From the NCBI RefSeq assembly GCF_003226565.1, contig NZ_QKOE01000001.1, forward strand, positions 186,001 to 250,000: 64,000 nucleotides of DNA. Direction: 5' to 3'. The DNA is from Parazoarcus communis SWub3 = DSM 12120. GTDB taxonomy: Bacteria; Pseudomonadota; Gammaproteobacteria; Burkholderiales; Rhodocyclaceae. Both the position numbers and the translations under genes were made by a program. The first letter of the stretch is position 1. Each line of letters opens with the position of its first letter. Of the stretch, positions 10,744 to 19,818 are shown piece by piece. Below the pieces are notes generated by a model. It searched no databases. It was not told the DNA's origin and saw nothing but the letters and a program-made list of their open reading frames with translations.

Positions 10744-11196
10744 ATGGATTTGTTGTTGTGGCGTCACGCAGAAGCCGTGGATGGCAGCCCGGATCACACC
10801 CGCGAACTGACTGAGCGCGGCCTGAAACAGGCGCGGAAGATGGCCGACTGGCTGGATCAGCATCGCCCCAAACGCCTGCGGGTCCTTGCCAGCCCCACCA
10901 TGCGCACACGCCAGACAGCGGCGGCCTTCACCGACGCCTTCGAGATCGTGCCGGCACTCGGTCCCGAGTGCGGTGTCTCCGACCTGCTGGCCGCCTCCGG
11001 CTGGCCTGACGCGACGGGCGCCACCTTGCTGGTGGGTCACCAACCCGGCCTCGGCCGCCTCGCTGCGCTGCTGCTGTCAGGAATCGAAGCGGACTGGACT
11101 ATCAAGAAAGGCGCGCTGTGGTGGTTCACCAACCGCGTGCGTGAAGGCGAAAGCCAGACCGTCTTGCGTGCCGTCATTCCCGCCGATCTCGCCTGA
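10744..11196 (+). CDS. sixA: SixA-type histidine phosphatase
   Basis: A 150-residue member of the histidine phosphatase superfamily. The phospho-accepting RHA motif is at the very N-terminus (MDLLLWRHAEA). The downstream SPTMRTRQTA contributes the second Arg cluster, and LLVGHQPGL holds the second catalytic His. Short length and gene form match SixA, which dephosphorylates HPt phosphohistidine domains or, in newer work, the nitrogen PTS protein NPr. That is relevant because ptsN and hprK lie in the same window. The ATG at 10744 puts the RHA motif at the position usual for the family. It follows the CYTH-CHAD gene with a 64-bp gap and may share its transcript. Confidence 0.85.
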   Translation: MDLLLWRHAEAVDGSPDHTRELTERGLKQARKMADWLDQHRPKRLRVLASPTMRTRQTAAAFTDAFEIVPALGPECGVSDLLAASGWPDATGATLLVGHQPGLGRLAALLLSGIEADWTIKKGALWWFTNRVREGESQTVLRAVIPADLA

Positions 11197-11423
11197 GCCC
11201 CGCGGCCTGACGCGCCGGAGACTCATTCAATCAGCTGCGGCGCGCAACATTCGGGAAAGACCTGACTCAGAACACGGAATCTTCCTTGCTCTGGTCTGTC
11301 TTAAGGCATAGTGCAAGCCAGAAATCGGGGTCTTTACAACACTTCCTGACTTGCACTCACAGACTGCTTTATGGTCATCAGCGGTTTGCGTAATATGCCT
11401 GACTCCCGGAGGATCAAACCCCA

Positions 11424-11987
11424 ATGAAGCGCTTCCTGCCCACTCACGACAGCATCAAGCAAAGCCGCCTGTTGCGTTGGCTTGGGCCCCGCCTGCACGA
11501 CCCATCCCTATGGCACATCAACCGTCGGGCAGTGGCACGTGGTGTGGCCATCGGCGCTTTTTTCGGACTGATGATTCCCGTTGCCCAGATTCCCGCTGCC
11601 GCGGTGGCGTCGCTGTTCTTGCGTGCCAACCTCTGGATTGCCGCGGTCTCTACCCTGGTCAGCAACCCGCTGACCTATGCACCCATCTACTACTTCGCCT
11701 ACCGTCTGGGAGCCAGTCTGATCGGTGCACCACTGCCACGCGACCCTGACGCAGCGCTCAGTCACGAAGCGGTATCGGCCGCATGGCTGCAACAACTCAG
11801 CGATATGTGGACCTGGGTGACCGGGATCGGGCAACCGCTGGTGCTGGGTATGCTGCTGATGGCAAGCACGGGGGCAGTCGTCGCCTATCTGGGCACCCAG
11901 CTTTTCTGGCGCCTGAAGGTGATCGCCAAGCGCAGGCGGCAACGCAGCGCACGTGCGCTGCGCACAACGCCACAACAGGCAGGCTAA
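11424..11987 (+). CDS. DUF2062 membrane protein
   Basis: A 187-residue inner-membrane protein of the DUF2062 family. A conserved RAVARGVAIGAFFGLMIP segment leads into the first hydrophobic helix, and SNPLTYAPIYYFAYRLG is the second family signature. A third hydrophobic segment (LVLGMLLMASTGAVVAYLG) precedes a very basic tail. No activity is established for the family, although some members sit next to glycosyltransferase or competence-type genes. It has a 227-bp leader after sixA, so it probably has its own promoter. ATG at 11424 follows a GGAGG-like site (CCCGGAGGATC). Confidence 0.85.
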   Translation: MKRFLPTHDSIKQSRLLRWLGPRLHDPSLWHINRRAVARGVAIGAFFGLMIPVAQIPAAAVASLFLRANLWIAAVSTLVSNPLTYAPIYYFAYRLGASLIGAPLPRDPDAALSHEAVSAAWLQQLSDMWTWVTGIGQPLVLGMLLMASTGAVVAYLGTQLFWRLKVIAKRRRQRSARALRTTPQQAG

Positions 11988-12057
11988 GCGCTTCTTTACA
12001 TCCAGCGTTCGGCGTATGCTTCATTTTTGCTTCAATCTCGCCTGAACGCACACAGCC

Positions 12058-12981
12058 ATGAATGCCGCCATTCCGAACGGTACTTTCGACATCATTGACG
12101 GCGTCCGGCGCGTCTACTATGACGGTTACTGGATCAAGGCCTACGACCCTCCGGCCGATTCACTCCAGGCCAAAAAGACCCTGATCCAAGCCTTGACGCG
12201 ACGCCTGTTCAATCACGTCGAGCATGGCATCAACATCCCTGGCAAGCGCCTCGCCGAGGCCCGGCATGCCTACGAGCAAGAGCAGGATCCGGCCCGCAAG
12301 CGGGTCAAGGGGGCGATGCTTGCGGGCGCCATGTTCAACCGCGCCACCGACATCTTCACCAAGCTGGTCGAACTGCAGGCGCTGGGCATCGAAATCGATA
12401 CCGACAACGCGCTGATGCGTGAGTGCGGCATCTGCCTGCAAGAGGCCCTGACCCTGGGTCGCCTGGTGCTGCACCGCAGCGGAGAAGAAGGCATCGACGA
12501 GTTGTGGGGAGAACCCTTCCGCGCCTTCTCGATTCCGGTCGAGGCCTTTTACGAAAGCCGTTACGTCAAGATTGCGCAGACCCTGCGCGACATCGACCAG
12601 ATTGCTGCAGTGATGATCCGGACCTTCGCCTCAGACCCCTTGTTTGTCGGCATCGATGATCTGGTCACCCACTTCACCGATCTGGCCAAGGACAAGTGCG
12701 AAACCCTGCGTACCGACGGCGATATCTTTGACGTATGGGCAGAGTTCGTCGTCTCATCGGAAAAACTGAGCGCGTTCGCTCCCCACCTGCCAGCCGATGC
12801 AGATGGCCGCACACTGCAACGCGCCGCCGACGGCATGCGACTGATCCTTCAGGGACGCGACCTGCTCACCTACATCAGCCGCGCGCGGGTCACCATGCCC
12901 AAGAGTACGCGTGAATACTTCGAGCGTTGCGATCATTACGCTCATGCCTTTGCCAACCAGGGGCCGCCCTGTTCCTGTTGA
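12058..12981 (+). CDS. Conserved hypothetical protein, helical, soluble
   Basis: I do not recognise a named family for this 307-residue protein. It starts with MNAAIPNGTFDIIDGVRRV and appears mostly alpha-helical and cytoplasmic, with no signal peptide or membrane segment. It has several charged helices (RHAYEQEQDPARKRVKGAML, FTKLVELQALGIEI) and ends in PPCSC with two closely spaced cysteines. Codon use looks like its neighbours, so it is probably a core gene of this lineage and not recently acquired. It lies 70 bp after the DUF2062 gene and converges on mnmA. A function cannot be given from sequence alone. Confidence 0.75.
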   Translation: MNAAIPNGTFDIIDGVRRVYYDGYWIKAYDPPADSLQAKKTLIQALTRRLFNHVEHGINIPGKRLAEARHAYEQEQDPARKRVKGAMLAGAMFNRATDIFTKLVELQALGIEIDTDNALMRECGICLQEALTLGRLVLHRSGEEGIDELWGEPFRAFSIPVEAFYESRYVKIAQTLRDIDQIAAVMIRTFASDPLFVGIDDLVTHFTDLAKDKCETLRTDGDIFDVWAEFVVSSEKLSAFAPHLPADADGRTLQRAADGMRLILQGRDLLTYISRARVTMPKSTREYFERCDHYAHAFANQGPPCSC

Positions 12982-13027
12982 CGCTGGCAGGGCCACCGAC
13001 ATGCCTCAGGTTCGGGCGGTCAACGTT

Positions 13028-13057
13028 CGGTCGGGGACTGCGCTCTGCCCCCGACCG
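13028..13057. terminator. Hairpin between convergent genes (possible bidirectional terminator)
   Basis: A perfect 9-bp inverted repeat (CGGTCGGGG and CCCCGACCG) with a 12-nt loop lies in the 90-bp gap between the convergent unknown gene and mnmA. It has no T-run on either side, so intrinsic termination is plausible but not shown. Confidence 0.4.
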
Positions 13058-13071
13058 CGCAAGCGTCAGGT

Positions 13072-14196
13072 TCAAGCGATGATGCCGCCGCCCAGGCAAA
13101 CCTTGGACTCATACACCACCACACTCTGCCCTGGTGTCAGCGCCCACTGCGCTTCGGCGAATGCAATCTCGGCCCGTTCGCCGGTCAGCGCATCGATCTC
13201 ACACGGCATATCCGGCGTGCGGTAGCGGGGCTTGGCGGTATAGACCCAGTGGGTGTGAGGCGCCCGGCCCGAAATCCAGTTGAGGTCGATTGCGGCGAGA
13301 CGATCCTTCAACAAGGCGGGGTGGTCATGCCCCTGTACCACCAGCAACACATTGCGCTTGACGTCCTTGGCCGCCACATACCAGGCATCGTGCTCGCCAG
13401 CAGCATCCTGATTGCCCTTGATTCCGCCAATATGCAATCCCTTGCGCTGGCCTATGGTGTGATACATCAGCCCCTGGTGCTCACCCATCACCCGGTCATC
13501 GTCCAGCGAACGGATCTCGCCCGGCTGTGTGGGCAGGTAGCGCATCAGGAACTCGCGGAACGGCCGCTCACCAATGAAGCAGATGCCGGTCGAGTCCTTT
13601 TTGGTCGCCACGTGCAGGCCCGCCGCCTCGGCAATCTTGCGCACCTCGCGCTTGTACAGCGTACCAAGCGGAAACAGGGTTTTCGACAACTGCGCCTGAT
13701 TCAGGCGATACAGGAAGTAGCTCTGATCCTTGGTGCCATCCTCAGCCTTGAGCAGCTGAAACTCGCGCCGCCCGTCGCTCTCCCACTCGCGCACCTGGGC
13801 GTAATGCCCGGTCGCAATGCGATCCGCCCCCAACTGCATGGCGTGGTCGAGAAAGCAGCGGAACTTGATCTCGGAGTTGCACAGGATGTCGGGATTGGGC
13901 GTACGTCCGGCCTCGTACTCGCGCAGGAAATCGGCGAACACACGGTCCTTGTATTCCTTGCTGAAGTTGACCACCTCGAGGTCGATGCCGATGACGTCGC
14001 AGACCGATGCAACATCCACCAGATCCTGGCGGGTGGAACAGTACTCCGCGTCGTCGTCGTCCTCCCAGTTCTTCATGAACAGGCCGGTCACCTCATACCC
14101 CTGCTGCTTGAGCAGCAAGGCCGTTACCGCCGAATCAACACCACCGGACATGCCGACGACAACCTTCATCCCACCGGAATCCTTCTTACTGGACAT
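13072..14196 (-). CDS. mnmA: tRNA 2-thiouridylase MnmA
   Basis: MnmA inserts sulfur at U34 of Lys, Glu and Gln tRNAs. The ATP-pyrophosphatase P-loop GMSGGVDS is at residues 15-22. The two catalytic cysteines are C106 ([12 protein letters not shown]) and C206 ([11 protein letters not shown]). The ATG at 14196 was chosen because GAGAAGGA lies five bases upstream; it overlaps the preceding gene by 11 bp. A second ATG at 14169 ([10 protein letters not shown]) would also be workable and gives 365 residues. The order nudJ-x-mnmA echoes the nudJ-mnmA pairing known in enterobacteria. Confidence 0.95.
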   Translation of the reverse strand: MSSKKDSGGMKVVVGMSGGVDSAVTALLLKQQGYEVTGLFMKNWEDDDDAEYCSTRQDLVDVASVCDVIGIDLEVVNFSKEYKDRVFADFLREYEAGRTPNPDILCNSEIKFRCFLDHAMQLGADRIATGHYAQVREWESDGRREFQLLKAEDGTKDQSYFLYRLNQAQLSKTLFPLGTLYKREVRKIAEAAGLHVATKKDSTGICFIGERPFREFLMRYLPTQPGEIRSLDDDRVMGEHQGLMYHTIGQRKGLHIGGIKGNQDAAGEHDAWYVAAKDVKRNVLLVVQGHDHPALLKDRLAAIDLNWISGRAPHTHWVYTAKPRYRTPDMPCEIDALTGERAEIAFAEAQWALTPGQSVVVYESKVCLGGGIIA

Positions 14197-14869
14197 TGGG
14201 TCCTTCTCCATCCAACCAGTTGGCAAGAGGCAGCACGATTGCCGCCTCGCCATTGTCGACAAACCAGCTGTCGACCACATAACGTTCGCCCGGACGACTG
14301 CTCGCCAGCGGCGGCAGCGCCGGAATATCGTCCAGCACCTCGGCACAATCGCACAAGGCCAACATCAAGGGCACATGATCCGGCACCGTGGGTTCGGGAC
14401 GCAAGCCGGGCGGCGGTTCGATCTCCTCGATGACGGCACCAAAATGCTGCAACACCCAGCGCGTGCGTCGCGCAGGCTCAAGCACCCGGTGGAAACGCAG
14501 CATGCCATGCTGTACCAGTAGCTGCAGCCACCGCGTGGTTGTGGTCGAGTGGTCAATGCAGTCCATGCGCCCCTCCACCGCGAAGTCGAGGTAGTTGCCG
14601 GCCCGGTCCGCATTCACCGGTGTTTGTCGTCCCGCCAGGCCATACAATTGGCCGACGATATCCGCCAGGGCCTCACGCTCTGCCTCGGCATCTCCAGCCA
14701 TCAACAACCGGGCGCGCACACGTTCAAGCTCCTTCAGGCCGACTTGAACATCCTGCTGGCTTGCACAACCGTAGTTGAAGCACACGGGGACAACGGCATC
14801 CTGGGCCCGAGCCCCCTGTACCCAGGCCATCTGCACACACATCAGGCAAACGCTCAGCCACAAACGCAT
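14186..14869 (-). CDS. Exported conserved hypothetical protein
   Basis: A 227-residue protein with a clear signal peptide: [10 protein letters not shown], a hydrophobic core, and a likely cleavage after AWVQGARA. The mature part has paired cysteines (CFNYGCAS), a helical segment and the motif [16 protein letters not shown], which I recall only as a feature of uncharacterised betaproteobacterial proteins. The start is fixed by the TGATG junction with nudJ, where the nudJ stop and this ATG share one base. Its end overlaps the start of mnmA by 11 bp. The three genes are therefore tightly coupled, although an exported protein between two cytoplasmic RNA or nucleotide enzymes has no obvious shared job. 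No function is proposed. Confidence 0.75.
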   Translation of the reverse strand: MRLWLSVCLMCVQMAWVQGARAQDAVVPVCFNYGCASQQDVQVGLKELERVRARLLMAGDAEAEREALADIVGQLYGLAGRQTPVNADRAGNYLDFAVEGRMDCIDHSTTTTRWLQLLVQHGMLRFHRVLEPARRTRWVLQHFGAVIEEIEPPPGLRPEPTVPDHVPLMLALCDCAEVLDDIPALPPLASSRPGERYVVDSWFVDNGEAAIVLPLANWLDGEGPNVQ

Positions 14870-15321
14870 CAGTCGTAGTGACGCAGTAGATCCAGACCGT
14901 AACGCCGCCCGGCCAGCCAGTCCTCGGCACATTGCAGGATCAGCGGACTGCGGTGGCGGGCCTGGGTGGCGCGCATCTCGTCAAGCGTCATCCACACGGC
15001 CCGCACAATGCCGGTGTCGAGCTGGCGCCCGGCCACCTCCTCACCCAGATCGCCGCCAAAGGCGAAGCGCAGATAAGTGATGTCACGCTGCGGTCGCGGC
15101 CACTGATAGATGCCAACCAGAAAGCGGGGCAGAAAACGATACGCGGTCTCTTCCAGGGTCTCACGCACCGCAGCATCGATCAGCGACTCGCCCTCTTCCA
15201 GGTGCCCTGCTGGCTGATTGAACCTCAGTCCATCGGCGGTCTCTTCCTCGACCAGCAGAAAGCGCCCATCACGCTCGACCACCGCAGCGACGGTGACATT
15301 GGGTTTCCAGCTTCGATCCAT
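14869..15321 (-). CDS. nudJ: NUDIX hydrolase NudJ (HMP-PP/nucleotide phosphatase)
   Basis: A 150-residue Nudix protein starting MDRSWKPNVTVAAVV, close to the N-terminus of E. coli NudJ as I remember it. The Nudix box reads GHLEEGESLIDAA followed by VRETLEETAY; the usual Gly near the end of the box is Ala here. Other NudJ-like marks are FNQPAGHLEEG and HRSPLILQC near the C-terminus. Known NudJ hydrolyses nucleoside di- and triphosphates and the thiamine intermediate HMP-PP. The frame is open to 15339, but the ATG at 15321 matches the family start. It is the first gene of the nudJ-x-mnmA run. Confidence 0.88.
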   Translation of the reverse strand: MDRSWKPNVTVAAVVERDGRFLLVEEETADGLRFNQPAGHLEEGESLIDAAVRETLEETAYRFLPRFLVGIYQWPRPQRDITYLRFAFGGDLGEEVAGRQLDTGIVRAVWMTLDEMRATQARHRSPLILQCAEDWLAGRRYGLDLLRHYD

Positions 15322-15471
15322 GACCTGCCCAGCTCGCAAAGCTCAACATTTTAACCGCTAGATGATGACCACCGGACACAATCAAGGCCGCGCGTTTGCG
15401 CTAGAATTCGAAAGTTAAACCCAGTTGTAGCGGGTGCATCCGAACATTTCCTATTGGTGGAGAATCACAGT

Positions 15472-16392
15472 ATGTCCATGGCTGATCGCGACGGTTTCAT
15501 CTGGCAAGACGGCAAGCTCGTTCCGTGGCGCGAGGCCACCACGCACGTGCTGACCCACTCCCTGCATTACGGCCTCGCCGTATTCGAGGGGGTGCGCGCC
15601 TACAAGACCGTCGACGGCACTGCGATCTTCCGCCTCGCCGAGCACACCCAGCGCCTGATCAACTCCGGCAAGATCTACATGATGGACATCCCCTACTCGA
15701 AGGATGAACTCATGGAAGCGCAAAAGGAGGTCGTGCGCGCCAACGAGCTCGAGTCGTGCTACCTGCGTCCGCTGGCCTTCTACGGCTCGGAGAAGATGGG
15801 CATCTCCACCCGTGGCGCCACGGTCCACGTCGCCATTGCAGCCTGGCCGTGGGGTGCCTATCTGGGCGAGGAAGGCCTCGAGAAAGGCATCCGGGTAAAG
15901 ACCTCGTCCTACACCCGTCACCATGTCAACTCGACCATGCCGCGCGCCAAACTTGCTGGCACCTACCCCAACTCCATCCTGGCCAACCTCGAAGTCACCA
16001 AGCAGGGCTACGATGAAGCCCTGCTGCTCGACAACCAGGGCTTTGTCGCCGAAGGCGCAGGTGAGAACCTGTTCGTGATCAAGGACGGCAAGATCTACGA
16101 ACCCGAGATCGCCTCCGCACTGACCGGTATCACCCGCGACTCGATCATCAACATCGCCCGCGAGTTCGGCCTCGAAGTCCAGGCCAAGCGCATGACCCGC
16201 GACGACATCTACATTGCCGACGAAGCCTTCTTCACCGGTACCGCCGCCGAAGTGACCCCGATCCGCGAACTCGACGACCGCATCATCGGCGAAGGCAAGC
16301 GCGGCCCGATCACCACCAAGATCCAGGCGCGCTTCTTTGACGTCGTCAATGGTCGCGCACCGGAATACAAGCACTGGCTGGCCCACGTCTGA
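15472..16392 (+). CDS. ilvE: Branched-chain amino acid aminotransferase
   Basis: IlvE makes the last step of valine, leucine and isoleucine synthesis using PLP. The 306-residue protein begins DGFIWQDGKLVPW and contains LHYGLAVFEGVRAY, the PLP lysine K160 in NSTMPRAK, and YPNSILANLEV with GYDEALLLD, all typical of class IV aminotransferases of the IlvE group. The start ATG 15472 has GGTGGAGA upstream; a second in-frame ATG is two codons later. It is followed 13 bp on by a small zinc-finger gene. It works with ilvA at the far end of this window, although the two are not linked. Confidence 0.96.
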   Translation: MSMADRDGFIWQDGKLVPWREATTHVLTHSLHYGLAVFEGVRAYKTVDGTAIFRLAEHTQRLINSGKIYMMDIPYSKDELMEAQKEVVRANELESCYLRPLAFYGSEKMGISTRGATVHVAIAAWPWGAYLGEEGLEKGIRVKTSSYTRHHVNSTMPRAKLAGTYPNSILANLEVTKQGYDEALLLDNQGFVAEGAGENLFVIKDGKIYEPEIASALTGITRDSIINIAREFGLEVQAKRMTRDDIYIADEAFFTGTAAEVTPIRELDDRIIGEGKRGPITTKIQARFFDVVNGRAPEYKHWLAHV

Positions 16393-16405
16393 CAGGAGTT
16401 GAAAC

Positions 16406-16600
16406 ATGGCTGACACCAAGGATCGCCGCGTCGAGGTTACCGCCCACGACCTGCCGGTGCATTGTCCGCAACCGGGCGCACCGCTGTGGGCGCAGCACCC
16501 TCGCGTCTTTCTCGATGTACTGAAGGCCGGTGCCGCAACCTGCCCCTACTGCAGCACGCAGTTCGTATTCACTGGCGAACGCCCCAAAGGGCATCACTGA
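16406..16600 (+). CDS. CHCC zinc-finger protein
   Basis: A 64-residue protein with a predicted Zn site formed by C20, H31, C46 and C49 (VHCPQPG, AQHPRVFLDV, ATCPYCS). This is the zf-CHCC fold seen in the mitochondrial complex I subunit NDUFS6 and in small bacterial proteins. It follows ilvE by 13 bp with a GGAG site (GACAGGAGTTG), so it is very probably cotranscribed. Its role in bacteria is not established. Its last residues GHH may extend the metal site. Confidence 0.88.
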   Translation: MADTKDRRVEVTAHDLPVHCPQPGAPLWAQHPRVFLDVLKAGAATCPYCSTQFVFTGERPKGHH

Positions 16601-16661
16601 TCGGCAACCCTGACGAGCACAGGACACCTGTTTTGCGCTCGTCAGGCTCCGGACGACGATC

Positions 16662-17093
16662 ATGAGCAAGCCTGCCTTCACCACACCGGCCGAAGCCGAA
16701 GCTGCGTTCTATGACGCCCTCGCACGCAGCGACCTTGAGGCCATGATGTCCATCTGGTCCGAAGAGGACGAAGTCATGTGCGTACACCCGGGTGGCCCAC
16801 GTATCGTCGGGCTGGCTGCGGTACGCGAGCTATGGCGTCAAATCTTTGCCGGCGGCACGCGGCTCGAAGTCCGTACCTCGCAACTGGTCACCCACGCGAC
16901 CCTGGTGCTGGCGGTGCACAACCTGCTCGAAGAGATTGCGGTTGCCGGAGAGGAGGCGGGCGGCCCCCCTATTGTTGCCACCAATGTCTATGCGCGCGGC
17001 GCAAATGGCTGGCGCATGGTCATGCATCACGCCTCCGCCACACCCGATCTGATGAACCTGCAGTTCCAGGACGCACCGCACATCGTTCACTAG
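16662..17093 (+). CDS. SnoaL-like/NTF2-fold protein
   Basis: A 143-residue protein with the cone-shaped NTF2 fold typical of SnoaL-like proteins. An N-terminal helix (AEAEAAFYDALARSDLEAM) is followed by WSEEDEVMCVHPGGPRIVG and the tryptophan-rich end NGWRMVMHHAS. Members of this fold are small enzymes or ligand-binding proteins; no substrate can be deduced. Its stop codon abuts the ATG of the downstream hydrolase with no gap, which suggests coupled translation and a shared role. Confidence 0.8.
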   Translation: MSKPAFTTPAEAEAAFYDALARSDLEAMMSIWSEEDEVMCVHPGGPRIVGLAAVRELWRQIFAGGTRLEVRTSQLVTHATLVLAVHNLLEEIAVAGEEAGGPPIVATNVYARGANGWRMVMHHASATPDLMNLQFQDAPHIVH

Positions 17094-18146
17094 ATGGGGC
17101 CACTCTCCACCTACCGCGCACCCTGGTGGCTACCCGGTGGCCACCTGCAGACCATCTGGCCGCTGGCCCGCAAGGGTCCTAGCCCCACATTGCGGCGCGA
17201 ACGCTGGGAAACCCCCGATGGCGACTTCATCGATCTCGACTGGCTGATCGACGCACCAGAGCACGCCCCCCTGGTGGTCCTTTTCCACGGGCTGGAAGGA
17301 TCGAGCCGCTCACACTACGCCCGCGCCCTGTTGCGAGCGCTCGCTGCACACGGGTGGCGTGGCGTGGTGCCACACTTCCGGGGCTGCAGCGGCGAACTCA
17401 ATCGGCTTCCGCGGGCCTATCACTCCGGAGACTCAGCCGAAATCGACTGGATCCTGAAGCGATTCGCGCTCGGCAATGGCGGCCAGCCCCTCTTTGTGGC
17501 AGGGGTATCGCTGGGCGGTAACGCCCTGCTCAAGTGGCTTGGCGAACAGGGTGCCCATGCCCAGCAGTGGGTGAGTGCCGCTGCAGCCATCTGCCCACCG
17601 CTGGATCTAACCATCTCCGGCCATGCGCTCGGCCGGGGATTCAACCGGGTCTACACCCGGCACTTTCTCGCCACACTCAAGGACAAGGCACTGGGAAAGC
17701 TGCAGCACTTCCCTGGGCTGTGCGACGCCGCGCAGATTCATGCAGCACGCACCCTGTATGAATTCGACGACGCCTACACCGGGCCCGCACACGGATTTGC
17801 AAACGCGGCAGACTACTGGAAAGAAGCCTCGTCACGCCCTTGGCTGAAACACATTCGTACGCCAACCCTGCTGCTGAGCGCGCACAATGATCCCTTCGTC
17901 CCGACCTCTGCCTGGCCCTCCCCGGATCAGCTCGGCACATCAGTGCAGTTCGAGCACCCACCGGGCGGCGGCCACGTCGGCTTCCTGAGCACACCCTGGC
18001 CCGGGGAACTGGACTGGCTGCCAAGGCGACTGCTGCTGCACTTCGAGTCCAATCGAAATACGGCACCACCCACAACAAGAGTCTTCGAACCATCTTCAAA
18101 TATTCACGCTTTTGGCATACCATGCTGCACTGCAACCAACTTTTGA
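17094..18146 (+). CDS. Alpha/beta hydrolase, YheT family
   Basis: A 350-residue alpha/beta hydrolase. The N-terminus YRAPWWLPGGHLQTIWP is characteristic of the YheT/UPF0017 group. HGLEGSS (residues 65-71) forms the oxyanion region. The nucleophile elbow is GVSLGGN with S139. An acid is in SAHNDPFVP, and the histidine is in GGGHVGF. Characterised relatives are esterases of unknown natural substrate. The C-terminal 30 residues after LLLHFESNR lack family features and run into the leader of the next gene. The start directly follows the stop of the SnoaL-like gene. Confidence 0.88.
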   Translation: MGPLSTYRAPWWLPGGHLQTIWPLARKGPSPTLRRERWETPDGDFIDLDWLIDAPEHAPLVVLFHGLEGSSRSHYARALLRALAAHGWRGVVPHFRGCSGELNRLPRAYHSGDSAEIDWILKRFALGNGGQPLFVAGVSLGGNALLKWLGEQGAHAQQWVSAAAAICPPLDLTISGHALGRGFNRVYTRHFLATLKDKALGKLQHFPGLCDAAQIHAARTLYEFDDAYTGPAHGFANAADYWKEASSRPWLKHIRTPTLLLSAHNDPFVPTSAWPSPDQLGTSVQFEHPPGGGHVGFLSTPWPGELDWLPRRLLLHFESNRNTAPPTTRVFEPSSNIHAFGIPCCTATNF

Positions 18147-18159
18147 ACCGGACACGCCC

Positions 18160-19551
18160 ATGACCCAGACTGCGCACGCCCTGCCCGCCCCGGAAATCTT
18201 CAAGGCCTACGACATTCGCGGCATCGTCGACAAAACCCTGACCGCGGCAGCCGTACGCGCCATCGGCCACGCCCTCGGCTCCGAGGCAGTGGCGAGAGGG
18301 CAGAAAGCCATTGCGGTGGGCCGTGACGGTCGCCTGTCAGGACCGGAACTGGCCGGCGCGCTTGCCGACGGCATCCGCGCAGCAGGGGTGGACGTGGTCG
18401 ATATCGGCTGCGTACCCACGCCACTGACCTACTTCGCCGCCTATCAGCTGGGCACACACTCCTGCGTATCGGTCACCGGTAGCCACAACCCGCCCGATTA
18501 CAACGGGCTCAAGATGGTGCTGGGTGGCCAGACCCTCTTTGGCGAGCAGATTCTCGCGCTGCGCCAGCGCATTGCCGACAACAACCTGACCCACGGCAAC
18601 GGTACCTTGAGCAGCGCAAATGTGGTGGAGGACTACATCGCCCGGATTGTTGATGACGTCAAGCTGGCCCGCCCGATGAAGATCGTCATGGACTGCGGAA
18701 ACGGCGTCGCCGGCGCCGTGGCTCCCGAGCTGTTCAAGCGTCTGGGCTGCGAGCTGGTCGAGCTCTATTGCGATGTCGACGGCAACTTCCCCAACCACCA
18801 CCCCGATCCGTCCAAGCCCGAGAACCTGCAGGACGTCATCCGTGTGCTGAAGGAAACCGATGCCGAACTCGGCCTGGCCTTCGATGGCGACGGTGACCGC
18901 CTGGGCGTGGTCACCAAGGACGGCGAAATCATCTACCCGGATCGTCAGCTGATGCTGTTTGCCGAGGACGTGCTATCGCGCGTACCGGGCGGCGAGATCA
19001 TCTACGACGTCAAATGCACCCGCAACCTGGCCGGCTGGATCAAGGCCCGTGGCGGCAAGCCGACGATGTGGAACACGGGCCACGCCCTGGTCAAGGCCAA
19101 GCTCAAGGAAACCGGCGCCCCGCTGGCTGGCGAGATGAGCGGCCACATGTTCTTCAAGGAACGCTGGTTCGGCTTCGACGATGGCCTGTACTCGGGCGTG
19201 CGCCTGCTCGAGATCCTGTCGCGCCACGCCGACGGCAACGCCGTGCTCAAGGCGCTGCCCGACGCGGTGAGCACCCCGGAACTCAACATCAAGATGAACG
19301 AAGGCGAGCCGTTTGAACTGGTCAAGCGACTGAAGGAACAAGCCGGCTTCAACGGTGCGGAAGAGGTCATCACCCTTGATGGCGTGCGCGTCGAGTACGC
19401 CGACGGTTTCGGTCTGGCTCGTCCGTCCAACACCACGCCAGTCGTCGTGCTGCGTTTCGAGGCCGACAACCAGGCAGCCATCGAACGCATCCAGGCCGAC
19501 TTCCGCCGCGCAATCGAGGCCGTGTGGCCCGGGGTCAAGTTACCGTTCTGA
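18160..19551 (+). CDS. algC: Phosphomannomutase/phosphoglucomutase
   Basis: A 463-residue alpha-D-phosphohexomutase that interconverts hexose 6- and 1-phosphates for LPS and exopolysaccharide precursors. It has the AlgC-like opening IFKAYDIRGIVD, the phosphoserine loop VTGSHNPPDYNG (S108), the metal loop DGDGDR at 242-247, the sugar-binding GEMSGHMFF and the phosphate-binding RPSNTTP near the end. The ATG at 18160 places these at the usual positions; the frame is open 16 codons further upstream, into the end of the previous gene. A strong terminator follows. Choice between AlgC, ManB or Pgm naming depends on substrate, which is not visible. Confidence 0.93.
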   Translation: MTQTAHALPAPEIFKAYDIRGIVDKTLTAAAVRAIGHALGSEAVARGQKAIAVGRDGRLSGPELAGALADGIRAAGVDVVDIGCVPTPLTYFAAYQLGTHSCVSVTGSHNPPDYNGLKMVLGGQTLFGEQILALRQRIADNNLTHGNGTLSSANVVEDYIARIVDDVKLARPMKIVMDCGNGVAGAVAPELFKRLGCELVELYCDVDGNFPNHHPDPSKPENLQDVIRVLKETDAELGLAFDGDGDRLGVVTKDGEIIYPDRQLMLFAEDVLSRVPGGEIIYDVKCTRNLAGWIKARGGKPTMWNTGHALVKAKLKETGAPLAGEMSGHMFFKERWFGFDDGLYSGVRLLEILSRHADGNAVLKALPDAVSTPELNIKMNEGEPFELVKRLKEQAGFNGAEEVITLDGVRVEYADGFGLARPSNTTPVVVLRFEADNQAAIERIQADFRRAIEAVWPGVKLPF

Positions 19552-19570
19552 CTCCTGTCCAGCACACCCC

Positions 19571-19600
19571 AAAAAGCCGGCGTGAATCGCCGGCTTTTTT
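19571..19600 (+). terminator. Rho-independent terminator after phosphomannomutase gene
   Basis: AAAAAGCCGGCG, a 5-nt loop TGAAT, and CGCCGGCTTTTTT form a perfect GC-rich stem with a flanking A-run and T-run. It should terminate in the plus direction and, through the A-run, also in the minus direction. Confidence 0.93.
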
Positions 19601-19782
19601 CATTCTAGTGGTAGCCCACACCAGCATTGAGAGCGGGCACAGACAGGCAATACAACTCACCCAATCAATTTATTTATCATAAAATACCAACTTCACCCTG
19701 GGCCCCGCCGCACCAAGCAGCGCTACCAAAACACGCAAAGGATAACTGTCGGCTGACAAGAACGACGCAAAAACTAAAAACC

Positions 19783-19799
19783 ATGCCCGTATCGGGCAT
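19783..19799. promoter_or_regulatory. Operator-like palindrome upstream of toxin-antitoxin genes
   Basis: ATGCCCG-TAT-CGGGCAT is a perfect 7-bp inverted repeat with a 3-bp centre, 20 bp before the toxin start. Helix-turn-helix antitoxins of this type usually repress their own operon from such sites. The site lies in an AT-rich leader that stands out from the GC-rich surroundings. Confidence 0.6.
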
Positions 19800-19818
19800 A
19801 GAAAGCCAGGCAGATGTT

